Assembly (NCBI GenBank): GCA_015680685.1 | Contig: MNCI01014407.1 | Coordinates: 565,548 to 629,547 of the forward strand | Length of the DNA: 64,000 nucleotides | Reading direction: 5' to 3' | Origin: Gnetum montanum | Lineage: Eukaryota; Streptophyta; Gnetopsida; Gnetales; Gnetaceae | The notes under the pieces: model-generated | Told to the model about the DNA's origin: nothing | Databases searched by the model: none | What the model saw: only the letters and a program-made list of their open reading frames with translations | Made by a program: the position numbers and the translations under genes | Shown here: in pieces, positions 45,346 through 56,603 of the stretch | How the letters are laid out: each line of letters opens with the position of its first letter | Numbering within the stretch: the stretch's first letter is position 1

Positions 45346-47406
45346 GAAAAGAAGCTAGACCCTAGGACCATAAGTGGGTATTTCGTTGGATATGCCGAAC
45401 GGTCTAAGGGATACAGATTTTATTGTCCATCACATACTACTAGGTTTGTGAAATCAAAGAATGCTAAATTTCTTGAGAATGACTTGATTAGTGGGAGTCA
45501 TCATTCCTGGAATGACGTTCCAGCGACTGATCATGCGGATGCTCAACCCTCTACTTCAAGTACTCGATTGATTGTTGTACACAACACGCCTACAGTACAA
45601 ATACGTGATGTACATCCACCAGTCGTTGAAGTTCCACAAACTGCTGGTCAAGACATAGTAGATCCAGCTGAACAACAGATACCAGTTCCTGTTGAACAGC
45701 CCGTTGATCATCTTGCCCCTCAGGAGCCTGATGAACCAACATTAAGACGATCTACTAGAATAAAGCGATCAGCGATTCCTAGTGACTATATAGTGTATCT
45801 ACAGGAATCTGACTACAACATAGGAGCCGAAAATGATCCTGACACGTTTTCACAAGCCATGAGTTGTAAGGAATCCGACTTATGGTATGATGCCATGAAA
45901 GATGAGATGAACTCTATGTCCACTAATGGAGTCTGGGATCTTGTCAAGTTGCCCAATGGTGTTAAAGCCATAGGATCCAAATGGGTCTTCAAGACTAAAA
46001 GAGACTCCTTGGGCAACATTGAAAGATATAAGGCTAGACTTGTTGCCAAAGGGTTCACTCAGCAGGAGGGAATAGATTACATGGAGACCTTTTCTCCTGT
46101 ATCTAAGAAGGACTCCCTTCGTGTGATCATGGCATTGGTAGCTCACTTTGATTTTGAACTACATCAAATGGATGTGAAAACAACATTCCTTAATGGTGAT
46201 CTAGAGGAAGAGGTTTATATGAAACAACCTGAAGGATTCTCCTCTAATGATGGTGAGCAATTGGTATGCAAGCTTAAGAAGTCTATATATGGCTTGAAAC
46301 AGGCCTCCCGTCAGTGGTATTTGAAATTCCATGATGTCATCACTTCATTTGGCTTTGAAGAAAACATCATGGATCAATGCATATACCAGAAGGTCAGTGG
46401 GAGTAAAATCTGTTTTCTTGTCCTCTATGTGGATGATATCCTTCTTGCAACCAATGATCATGGATTTTTATATGCGGTGAAACAATTTCTCTCTAAGAAT
46501 TTTGACATGCAGGATATGGGTGAGGCATCTTATGTCCTTGGCATTAAGATCCATAGGGATAGATCTAGATATATTCTGGGTCTATCGCAGGAAACCTATA
46601 TTAATAAAGTTCTAGAGAGGTTTCAGATGAAAGATTGTTCACCAAGTATTGCACCCATTGTAAAGGGTGACAGGTTCAATTTGAACCAGTGCCCTATGAA
46701 TGATTTAGAGAAAAGTCACATGAGCAACATTCCATATGCTTCAGCTGTTGGAAGCCTTATGTATGCTCAGGTCTGCACACGACCTGACATTGCATTTGCT
46801 GTGGGGGTGTTGGGCCGATATCAGAGTAATCCAGGTATCGACCACTGGAAAGCTGCAAAGAAAGTCATGAGGTACCTTCAAGGTACAAAGGATTACATGC
46901 TTATGTATCGACGAACTGACCATTTGGAGGTGATTGGCTACTCCGATTCAGACTTTGCTGGCTGCGTTGATTCCAGGAAATCAACATCAGGTTATGTTTT
47001 TATGCTAGCTGGAGGAGCCATCTCCTGGAGGAGTGGAAAGCAAACCTTGGTTGCTACTTCCACAATGGAGGCAGAGTTCGTTTCTTGTTTTGAGGCTACT
47101 TCACATGGTGTATGGTTAAAGAGTTTCATATCAGGGCTTAGAATTCTGGATTCAATATCTAGGCCATTACAGATATTTTGTGACAATTCAGCTGCTGTCT
47201 TTATGGCTAAGAATAATAAGAGTGGCAGTCGAAATAAACACGTCGACATAAAGTACTTAGCCATAAGGGATCGCATTAAAGAAAATAAAGTGGTCATAGA
47301 TCATATCAGCACTGAATTAATGCTAGCTGATCCTTTGACCAAAGGAATGCAACCTCGGTCATTCAAGGATCATGTCACTCAGATGGGACTTGGTTCCATG
47401 ATGTAA
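45346..47406 (+). pseudogene. pol: Copia reverse transcriptase and RNase H
   Basis: The frame continues after the TAA; the first Met is at 45,448. A Pro-rich linker with TLRRSTRIKRSAIP precedes RT: GSKWVFKTKRD, FSPVSKKDSLR, QMDVKTTFLNGDL, SIYGLKQASRQWY and the catalytic LYVDDILLAT. RNase H shows YSDSDFAGCVDSRKSTSGY, ATSTMEAEFVS, DNSAAVFMAKN, HVDIKYLAIRD and ADPLTKGM. It stops at 47,404-47,406. Length and motifs are those of a complete domain pair with no internal break. Confidence 0.95.
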
Positions 47407-47682
47407 TATGTTGTACAACATTACAGTGTTAATGAAACTCTATTCAGTTGTGTGTTTTCTCATACAGTTGCGCATAAAGTCATTAGAGAACACACACATA
47501 AGGTTGGACCGTGAATAAACAGTGGGTTTGTTCATACAGTTATAGTTACCATATAAAGGAATTGACTTTGAGAAATAATACATTGTAATACATGGAAGAT
47601 ACTACTCGCAGTAAGAGGAACTATCGCCATGATTCATGTATTTGTTTCTTAAAAGTTGGATATTAAAATAAATATGGAGACC
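47407..47682 (+). other. Copia 3' untranslated region
   Basis: Non-coding, between the pol stop and the purine tract. ACAGTT phrases recur (TTCAGTTGTG, ATACAGTTGC, ATACAGTTAT). Confidence 0.6.
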
Positions 47683-47693
47683 AAGTGGGAGAT
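47683..47693 (+). promoter_or_regulatory. Copia polypurine tract
   Basis: AAGTGGGAGAT directly precedes the 3' LTR. This is the classic copia plus-strand primer sequence. Confidence 0.9.
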
Positions 47694-48354
47694 TGTAACA
47701 ATTGTGGAAACATGCCTCCTACATTGTGACAATTGCGGAAACATGCCTCCTATGTAAACATGGAAAGTCTTAAAAATGATTCAACTTTCTAATGTAACAA
47801 TGTGATAGCTTTGGAAATTTCTATTCATTGTTATCGGTAATGGTCTCATATTTTTCTAATAAATGGTAACTGGTTCCGGTGCCTTACGGTTTCTTGATGG
47901 GAGAACACGGCACCAGGAATCAATTGCAGTATAGCAGTTCAAGTCCCTTTCACAGTCGCTTACAGTCTTTATACACCATCACCGCAGAGCGCCCGTGTGA
48001 AAGAAGATCCAGAACATTCATCAATGNNNNNNNNNNNNNNNNNNNNNNNNNNNNNNNNNNNNNNNNNNNNNNNNNNNNNNNNNNNNNNNNNNNNNNNNNN
48101 NNNNNNNNNNNNNNNNNNNNNNNNNNNNNNNNNNNNNNNNNNNNNNNNNNNNNNNNNNNNNNNNNNNNNNNNNNNNNNNNNNNNNNNNNNNNNNNNNNNN
48201 NNNNNNNNNNNNNNNNNNNNNNNNNNNAGTTCGATCTTTTTTTCAAATTGATTTGTGCATTTTTGTTTCATGCACATTTGTAGATCAAGAGATCTGTTTT
48301 TTACATGCTTCCGCTTGTGCAATCGGGTTCTCGATGCATGTTAGATTTCTTACA
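47694..48354 (+). repeat. Copia 3' LTR, with assembly gap
   Basis: It starts TGTAACAATTG and ends TTCTTACA, 661 positions including 201 N. The 5' LTR has only 19 bases between the sequences that flank the gap, so the gap is probably a placeholder. Confidence 0.9.
48027..48227. other. Assembly gap (201 N)
   Basis: Unknown bases inside the copia 3' LTR. Frames drawn across it are meaningless. Confidence 0.99.
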
Positions 48355-48359
48355 GAACG
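48355..48359. repeat. Copia target-site duplication, right (GAACG)
   Basis: Matches 41,186-41,190. Confidence 0.95.
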
Positions 48360-49319
48360 TCACTGCAAATCCCAACAATTACGTGAGTATCAAGAAAGGC
48401 TCTTGAGGGAGCAAGGGCAACAAGCAAACACAAGTGGTAAACACCCATCTATGTACTGATCAACGATGAGTCACCTAAATGAGGTGGCCCAAATAGTCAG
48501 CTTGATGGAAGGAGGTGGATCTATTTTCTCAACCCAACTAATGCAATTGTTCCTGAGGTTGAATCTTAGCTCCAAAGAAGCAATGTATCTCTTTTAAAAT
48601 AGCAACCACTCACAGAGATTTCTGAGAATGCTGCGACCTTCTCATTGTGCTTGAAAGAAGGCAAAGGGACAATAGTACTGGTGATGCAACACCAAGGGCA
48701 AAAAATAGTAATAAAGGTGGTTGCTAGTAGAATTGCCAAGACACTCAATGCATCTATAGTGTCTATACCAGACATTATCGCACTTAAAGATGTGTAGACG
48801 TCCATAGAGACCATAAGTAGCAGATTAAGCATAGCTCAGAATGGACAATTACTAAATTGATTGATAGGAACTAGGCAACCCCTTCCAGATGTCTTTGACC
48901 TTTCGGATAGTATTACTGCAACCCTATCGGAGTTGCTAGAGGCAAGGGGCAAAAACATTATTTTAGAAAAGCAACTCAAAATAGCTAAGGAGCTGAAAGA
49001 ATGCTTGGCTGCTCAAGTTGTTGAATTAAGAGTCTTAATTGCCAACCTTGCATTTCTCCAACTAGCACTGACATGAGATGAAGCTCTCAAACAACTTCAC
49101 ACTAGGTTGAAAGGGGTTGAGGGTGCAATGGAGATGACGGTGGTCTACCAATCCTTGGCAGAAGCCACCTAACACAAAATTCAGAAGGCCTTGAATCTAA
49201 CTCACCAAGAAAATGTGCAACTGATTGCAGAAAACCATCGCTACAAAATTCAGAAGGCCTTGGATCCTCACTCCACAAAATGCCGAGTGCAATTGATGGT
49301 TCTTTTCAGACCAAACTAA
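48360..49319 (+). pseudogene. Third ORF, copy B, 3' part
   Basis: Continuation after the copia insertion, equivalent to about 14,920-15,878. The coiled-coil stretch (LLEARGKNIILEKQLKIAKE) is open at 48,861-49,076. It ends at the same point as copy A. Confidence 0.55.
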
Positions 49320-52309
49320 TTTTGTCTCATACTAAATGTCACTGTTTCTTGCCTGAATGAAAATCTACAGTGTCTAATACCAATTGTGACTATTTGCCTT
49401 GCCTGAAAATCTATAATGTCACGTATCGTCTGTGTGTTTGATACTTCTGTGCAGATGCGGTTTAATGGGTTCTGTGTAGCATCTCCAGCTGGCCTTGCAT
49501 TCATACCATGGCCGTGACTGGAGATTCAGTGCAGCAACTTTCAATAAACATTGGCCGCAGAAACCCGCATCAAGATAAAAAAAACTAAAACCATGATTTC
49601 TTGGATAATATATAATCTGCTGCTTCCATGTTTCTGTGCAGAAAGGACTTTTCATACTGTTATCATTATTTTTAATTTTAGATTTAAGTGGCCTGAAACT
49701 CCACAGCTTTTCGTTTTTTATGAAAAAATTCCTGCAACAGAACTTGATTATGGCATGACATGACCTACCAAAATTGCAAAATCACCATCATTAGCCTTAA
49801 GTTCTTAACTATAGATTGGCTGTATGAGTTGATTTTACACAATTCACTTCTCTTAACGCTAAATAAGCATTAATGTCCAAATGTTCCATGTCTTTCTTAA
49901 CGTAACCAGAATTGCAAATCTTTCCATAATTTTTTTTAAAACGAACCCACTTCCCAATGGCAACCATATCTATCACAGTGACGTAAATTATGCTCGTCTG
50001 TTCCATGATAGCAAATGGAATTGTGTCTGCCATTTATTTGATTGAATCATTGAAAATGGCAACATTGTCCTACTTACTGGAATGAAAACATTAGACTTCA
50101 ATGAACAGATTTATATAGCCTTGTCTGCTACTTCAGGGCAAAGCCTCATCAGAAATATTCCAATCATATCTATGCAGATTTAACTTGAGCCTGGGCTCTG
50201 CCTTAAATACGTATCCAGATAACGGACAGGGGGTTACCGCAAGATTGGAGAATTTTTCTTGGAATAAGGAATAACATAGCCGACCTTCTATTAATTGCAT
50301 TCAAACCATTCAACTTCGACGAATGGAACAAATGGGTGATCTTGTGATCTTGTCTTTATCTCAGAATTCTGAATGTCCTTGTTGACTTTACCTATTGACA
50401 TATGATAGAATTTGGAAGAATATAAAACACAAAATATCTTGCCACTAGTATAGGAATCACAATCTCATTTCCCACTTTCGTGTGTGGTTATGCTTTTCAA
50501 GGATTCTTTGTACCTGTTATTTCATCCTATGCAATTTGACCTCAATTGATGGCATAAGCTATTAAATAAATTCCGTCGGAAGAGCAAGGAGCTGAATCAA
50601 ATAACACACAACCTGTTTTCTACTGATGGACTTAAATTAATGCCCAATTATGGTTTTAAAGGTTTTTGAATTTTGATATCAATTATCATGGTTGCGGATT
50701 TTTCAAGTTATTAATTTATTCAATAAATTTATGATTAACTTAAACACCCTTTTAAGTGAAAGAAAATTATTATAAATTTTATTGTTTTTCCTGTTATTAC
50801 TGTTCGATTAGCTTCTGATCAAATGTGGGCAGTGATCCATGCGATGATTGATGTATCTGAGCAGGACTGGTTTGTGTATGCGATAGAAAATGCCCTAATT
50901 CATCATCAGAGAAGAGGGTGTTTCTTTTCTGCAGTCCTCTCAGTAATTTCAAAATATTACGATTATCCTCAATAATTACAAAATGTTAGTGTTAATGAAA
51001 TGATGGTAATTAACTTGTTTTTGCTGTCGTAAAGCTTAGGTTTTAGCATATCAGTCCTTTTAAAAGATACTATGTTTCCCTTGTTCATTCATGGCCCTTT
51101 ATTGAACCTTCAATGTCATGGTCATCATTATGTTACCTTTATCTTGAAAAAATTATCATTGAACCTTTAATGTGTTGGGTCACCAAACTAGCATTGAGCT
51201 TTTAAGGTTGTTGTTGTCATCATTATCATATCTTTGTTTTAACAAAACTACTATCCTTCAATGTGATGGGTCATGAAATTAGCATTCAACCTTGAATGTG
51301 ATGGGCTAAAAACACTTTTTCTTACCTCACATGAAGATCTGGCAAGAATATACAAAACTATCATTAACCTTCAAAATAATGGGTAAAAACCATGCTTTTT
51401 TCTTGCTCTCCAAACACAAAAAGAAAGTGAGAATCAAGTTAACTATAGATGCATTTTAAGACATCTTAATTGTTGAAAGATGAAGCTTGTGAGCCCAAAT
51501 TTGCACGTTTGTGGACAAATTAGTTGCTAGGAGTAGCTTTGATTGCAGCACTAGCACCTTACTTTTTTAAAAGAAATTTTTAACTAGAAAAAAAATGCTT
51601 AACTATCATTTTAGAGTTTAGTTATCTTTTTAGTATCATTATCTTGGGTGAATTATTTTCTAGAATCTTAATTTACATAAATTATAAAATCATTGCAAAT
51701 AGAATAATGCTCATATGATTTGGTTTAAAGTATGGGGCCAAAAATTGATACTGCATAAGCATTAGCTCCTTGAATTCAGCTTTGACTTTATTTCCCTTGT
51801 GTGGGAGACATAGTAAACATGTTAATTTTCATTAAATGGTTTCGTTTCCTCACAAAACTTGCAATATATTCTCATAGTATGCACATTTCTATTAAATGTA
51901 TCTATTATTCAATACATCGTGAACTTAAGTTTCAATAAACATGTTAATAAGAATCCCATCTTATCCTCCATTAATAAATTATAAATTTTTGCTACAGTTC
52001 CACAATCCTCCTAACATCCTCCTTCTCCTTTTAACCTTGATGTGATATATGAAACATGTAATACTCGAGCTGGAAAGCGTATTTCTAATTATTGCCTCAC
52101 CTTCTATAACAAGCCATTTATCCTTTTTCAAAAACAGTAAAAGAACATAATCATTGTTTTACCCTTTATAAATCAGCAGTGAAATCCTAGTTATGGCCTT
52201 ACCCTCTAAAACAGCCTAGAGGTCCTGTTCTATTAATTATCCCTTGCGTTTTTAAAAAACAATGAAAAAACAAGGTCTGAAATTTTTATCCTTGTTCTAT
52301 CAGTGAGCA

Positions 52310-52575
52310 ACATTGACAAAAAATAACTGCTTTCCTTCCCCTGTTTTTCTATGCCAAGCCTTGTGCATGCAGCAACCAACATGACAAAAAATAACTGCTT
52401 TCTTTCCCCTGTTTTTCTCTGCTTGTGCATGGAGCAACCAACATTGGAAAAGAAACAGGGAAAGAACATTGCCTGAAATTTGCGTTTTCTTCTTTTCTAC
52501 CAGTAAAAGACATTGACAAGAAATAACTGCTTTCTTTCCCCTGTTTTTTTCTGACCGGGTTTCTGCACACAGCAA
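52310..52575. repeat. Minisatellite-like repeats, copy B (three units)
   Basis: ATAACTGCTTTC plus TTCCCCTG recurs near 52,324, 52,391 and 52,524, each followed by a GCA-rich segment and CAACATTG. Copy A has two units. Confidence 0.7.
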
Positions 52576-52695
52576 CTAACATTGATAAGAAGTAACTGTT
52601 TTTTATGGACTCCCAACCAAACAGTCCATTTTAGTGATTTTAGTAGGCAGTGAATGCCACTGATTTGGCTGGGAATAGCCCACCTACCAATATGT

Positions 52696-52773
52696 CATGT
52701 CTTTGTCTATAATACACGGGCTATCAGGATCATGCATGTCTTTGTCTATAATACACGGGCTATCAGGATCATG
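52696..52773. repeat. 39-bp tandem duplication, copy B only
   Basis: CATGTCTTTGTCTATAATAC starts two abutting units. Copy A has one. Confidence 0.85.
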
Positions 52774-52904
52774 CAAGACAGTTATCTGATTTTTATGGAT
52801 AACAATCATGTTGTTACTGCCAATGTTTTACCAGACACCATGGCAAAACTGAAAAGCACATCTGTTATTAATTTTTTTTTATTAAATTCACTGCATTCCT
52901 CTAT

Positions 52905-52980
52905 CCCTCAAATTTGCTGTCTCTGTCTATGGTACACTCTGATCCCTCAAATTTGCTGTCTGTCTACGGTACACTCTGAT
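52905..52980. repeat. ~39-bp tandem duplication, copy B only
   Basis: CCCTCAAATTTGCTGTC starts at 52,905 and 52,944; the second unit is two bases shorter. Copy A has one. Confidence 0.85.
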
Positions 52981-53471
52981 CAAACTTCAAGACCAGTGAA
53001 ATATTAAAATTCTTTACACATTTCTGTCTCCCATCACGTAATAAGCATTCTTACGAATACTTAAAATTGCTGCGGTGCAGCCGTAGAAAATGTAAGATTC
53101 ACCTATCTAATTTCTCTCTGGCCAAACTACCATTTAATATCCCTCAGATTTGACTTTTTCTAAGAGCAGCTTTATTGAGTATAATACAGAATATAGATGT
53201 CTTCATATCATTGTACGAAGACAATTGGATTTACTGTATGAAAGCGTTCAAGAAGAGTTTCAACCCAACAAATCCAGTTTCCATAGATCACAACCATGGT
53301 GAACTGGGGATGGTTTTCTAATGGTTTAACACAAACACGACCATTTGTCTTCCCATGGAAACAACTTGCATAATTTTTTTAGGGGCCGGGCACATTTGCA
53401 CTTTCTTTTTCTTTAACAAATGCTTGCATTTTCTGTTAGAATTGCAAAGGGTGACATCCATAACATACTAT

Positions 53472-53575
53472 AACAGGATTATTGTCTAACGGCTCAGTGC
53501 TCATTCTCTTAAAAGGATCTTGGAACAGGATTATTGTCTAACGGCTCAATGCTCATTCTCTTAAAAGGATCTTGG
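53472..53575. repeat. 52-bp tandem duplication, copy B only
   Basis: AACAGGATTATTGTCTAACG starts at 53,472 and 53,524. Copy A has one unit. Confidence 0.85.
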
Positions 53576-54700
53576 AATGGTTATGGTTAGTAACTGACCA
53601 AAAGTTTAACTTTTTGAGACTTGATAAACAAATACTTTACCGTCATTACATAATATATTACTGATGAAACTAGGCTCTTTGTTTGTACCAACTTGTCATA
53701 GAATAGATATTTTTTCTTTATTTACACCAAATTGCAGTAGTTAGCCATAAATCACTGTAACTAAAACTGAAAGTTAATTAGATACTTGAACATGTAAAAG
53801 ATTTTCTTGGATATATTAATTCATACAAAATACATAATATTAAATGCTGTAAATATTTATATAATTTGAATACTCCTCCTATATAGTAACTTAGAAACAA
53901 CATTTGTAGTTTAAGTAACTCATGTTTTTAAATAAATTTATTCTATAGCATTCTAGTAATACATGCTTCTTTTCTTTTACAACTTGTATTAGCCAAAATC
54001 AACACATAAGTGCACCTTTATATTTCAATTTTAGGGTGACACAAGCCCATTTTTAGTTTAATATCAATACATACAAATACTATTTTATTGTGTATGCTAA
54101 CTCTTTTTTTATTTTTTGTTTTTTTAAATAAAATTAAAGGCATTGGTTTTGTATGTTGTTTTGTCATCCCTTCACAAAATCTACTTTAATAATTTTTGAA
54201 GCATGTTTCAAATTAATTATTACATTTGGATATTTAATACCTAATTTTTGTATTCATAGTTTTTATTCATGATATAATTTTATTGTTTAAGCTTTTTAGA
54301 TAATCTTTCTTAAAATTTTATTATTATGTTTATTATTTAGATAAAATGTTAAAACTTAGATACATTGTTTTAGTTTCTAACAATATAGTGACTTCAAATA
54401 AAAATATGGTATATGCAACTTGATTTTTAACATTAAAATCATCAAAGAAAAATTATTTTTGAAGTTTTTCTATTATCTTTCAAGATTTCTAGTCAATATT
54501 TAAGCCCCAAACTATAGATCAATAGCACACCATAACTCACACCATTATTTAAAGCAAATATTTTCAAATTTCTCTATGTTCAAATTCTATGATTTATATA
54601 TTTGTTCGTCATTGTGTATAAAGTCCTCAACCTTTTACAACTCATTGCAATACACAATGTTTGCATTTATAATAATATTGAGAGTATTCTAATCTCAAAT

Positions 54701-55310
54701 ATCTACATGTATCTTCCAAGTCTTTCTCTACCTATAATCAATCTTCAATTAGATGATGAAATTGATAAAGATATAAGAAATAGAACTAAGGCAGGATGGT
54801 TAAAATGGAGACAAGCTAGTGGTGTGTTATTTGATATAAGAATACCAATAAAATTGAAGGGGAAATTTCATAGGACAATAATAAAGTCTACTATTTTATA
54901 TGGTGCTAAATGTTGGGCAATACAAAAGAGGTATCAACAACAAATTAATGTGCTAGAAATGCAAATGCTTTGATAGGTATTGAATGTTACCAAAAAAATA
55001 ATAAATTACATAATACAGACATTAGAGGAAGACTTGGAGTGGCTTCTATCTCAAATAAGCTACAAAATAGTAGATTAGGTAGCTTGAACATACGCAAAGA
55101 AGATTAGAAAAAGGTTGTTATATCACTATTGTTAAAAGTCACTGAAAAGAACACCAAAGAAGACATAGGAAAAAATAGTCAAAGATGATTTGAAGAAAAT
55201 ACAAATAAACAAAAATCTAACTTTTCATAAATGATGAAAAAGAACTTATGTAGTTAACCCCATTTTGTTGGGACAAGGTTAGGATAATGATGATAATTCA
55301 TAGTTTTAAA
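54701..55310 (+). pseudogene. 5'-truncated LINE, copy B
   Basis: Counterpart of 21,225-21,845. It keeps a longer open frame (54,602-54,973) reading RTKAGWLKWRQASGVL and LKGKFHRTIIKSTILYG; the Trp in GWLKW is a stop in copy A. It ends with the same WDK and ATGATGAT tail. Confidence 0.85.
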
Positions 55311-55646
55311 TTATTTATTCTTTGGTAAAAGAAATTATAGTTTTCTCACTAATTCCACAAGTTAATACTAGATTCTATCAACATTCACCTTTACCTTTGC
55401 ATATTCACAATTCTTGGCTTCTTATTGTTTTCTAAATTAGAAGTTGTATCCATGATTTCTCAACTTTGATAGCATAGTAGTTTCTCTTTTCTACTTAAAC
55501 CTTTTATATTTTTTTAACTAATTATTTTGAATTACTTTTTATTTATTTTGTTTTAATTTTTTTAGTAGTAGTGTTACTTTTCCTCAAAAGCACTATCCCC
55601 CTATGCTCACTAAACTAACAACCCATGTATGATTTACTTTCCCTAC
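55311..55646. other. AT-rich right end of copy B
   Basis: Non-coding, matches 21,846-22,188 of copy A. The last bases, CCTAC, are the candidate left target duplication of element C. Confidence 0.5.
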
Positions 55647-56462
55647 TGATGAGTCGCCATTTAGTGCACCGCGATATCGCGTACGTGATATTGCATCCTC
55701 GTCGCGATATCGTAGTTTGTCTCCTCATCTATAAATAAGAGGAGTCAATTAGGAGATAGAAGTTAGTTAGTCAGTTTTAGTTTAAGTGTTAAAGTTTTAG
55801 TTTTCATTTTTCTCTCAACCCTTTTCCTCCCAGTGTATACTCAGTGTGGTGATTGTAATTGTACGACATCCTTTATTCGAGTGTGACGTACTTGGACATG
55901 CACATGACCAGAAATAAAGATCAAGATTACTTCATCATTGCAGCATTCACTTAGCTTAATCATTTAATTAATTGTTATTTACTAGTTTTCCTAGTTAATC
56001 TCTTCTCACCCTAAACCCCTATTAACGTGGAATGAGTATGACTTGATTACGAGCATTTAAGTGTGAGTACTTGGTAATTCAGTAGCGTACCTAGGATATG
56101 TGCTTGGTAATCCCAGTGATAGTCATGCACAAAGTTCAAGGTGTGTATGGATAATCCAACAATGGATGCTCATCGCACTTAGGATAGCTAGACTCTCTCT
56201 CACCCTTTCTCTCTTATCTTAGTTAATATTACCTTCCATTGCCTTCAGGAGTAGCATTAGGTTAGAAACACATCATACACCTCACTCTGGACTAAACCAT
56301 ACATGACAAAGCTAATACTAGTCCAGGTGGGAAGACAACAAACTGCGACCTAAGGCTAACTATCTAGATACCACAACTAGGCCGTCTGCGGAGTTCGACT
56401 GGATCAAACGTGTAACGCTCGTATTCGTATGGTTGAGTGTAGGGGTACCTCACCACTCATCA
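55647..56462 (+). mobile_element. 5' LTR of element C (816 bp)
   Basis: Both ends are well defined: TGATGAGT at 55,647, where homology to copy A stops, and ACTCATCA at 56,462, one base before the primer site. The ends are perfect 8-base inverted repeats. U3 carries CGATATCG motifs (55,670-55,710). The TATA box is at 55,729-55,739. The body matches the LTRs of copies A and B only loosely, so it is a separate subfamily. Confidence 0.85.
55729..55739 (+). promoter_or_regulatory. LTR TATA box of element C
   Basis: CTATAAATAAG, 20 bases after the last GATATCG motif. Start of R would be about 55,760. Confidence 0.65.
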
Positions 56463-56463
56463 T

Positions 56464-56481
56464 TGGCGTCGTTGCCAGGGA
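56464..56481 (+). promoter_or_regulatory. Primer binding site of element C, tRNA-Asp type
   Basis: TGGCGTCGTTGCCAGGGA differs at two positions from the complement of the plant tRNA-Asp 3' end. It is much better preserved than in copies A and B. Confidence 0.9.
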
Positions 56482-56603
56482 TGGTGCTAGTTATCTAGAT
56501 TCGTTATATCATACAAGGTTGCTATACAGAAATTAACGATATATCTTTTAGAAAGAAATAATTATAAAAAGTCACATGTAATTTCACACACAACTTCACA
56601 ACC

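Larger units (their letters stand above)
41191..48354 (+). mobile_element. Ty1/copia LTR retrotransposon, near-complete (7,164 bp)
   Basis: Both LTRs (TG...CA), a tRNA-Met-type primer site, gag, protease, integrase, RT, RNase H and a purine tract are all present in the Ty1/copia order (integrase before RT). The whole coding region is in one frame, broken only by a TAG at 44,107 and a TAA at 45,343. It inserted in the third ORF of the gypsy-like element of copy B after A and B separated. By eye the LTRs differ at about 17 sites over about 460 comparable bases, so it is not brand new. Confidence 0.95.
49320..54700. other. 5.4-kb non-coding stretch, copy B
   Basis: Counterpart of 15,879-21,224. 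No gene is recognised. It has one copy of the 90-base unit doubled in A, three minisatellite units near 52,310-52,575, and three private tandem duplications (next entries). 53,883-54,415 is identical to 20,401-20,933. Confidence 0.5.
26780..55646. repeat. Copy B of the duplicated block
   Basis: Same content and order as copy A. It is longer because of the copia element (7,164 bp plus a 5-bp target duplication). Its right end is cut by element C, so the equivalent of 22,189-26,779 may lie beyond this window. Confidence 0.95.

Noticed and set aside
47879-48322. Open frames crossing 48,027-48,227
   Set aside because: They run through unknown bases in the copia 3' LTR and have no coding meaning.
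56464-56481. Part of a tRNA gene
   Set aside because: Only the 18 bases complementary to a tRNA-Asp 3' end are present, at the exact position of a retroelement primer site; no cloverleaf sequence surrounds it.
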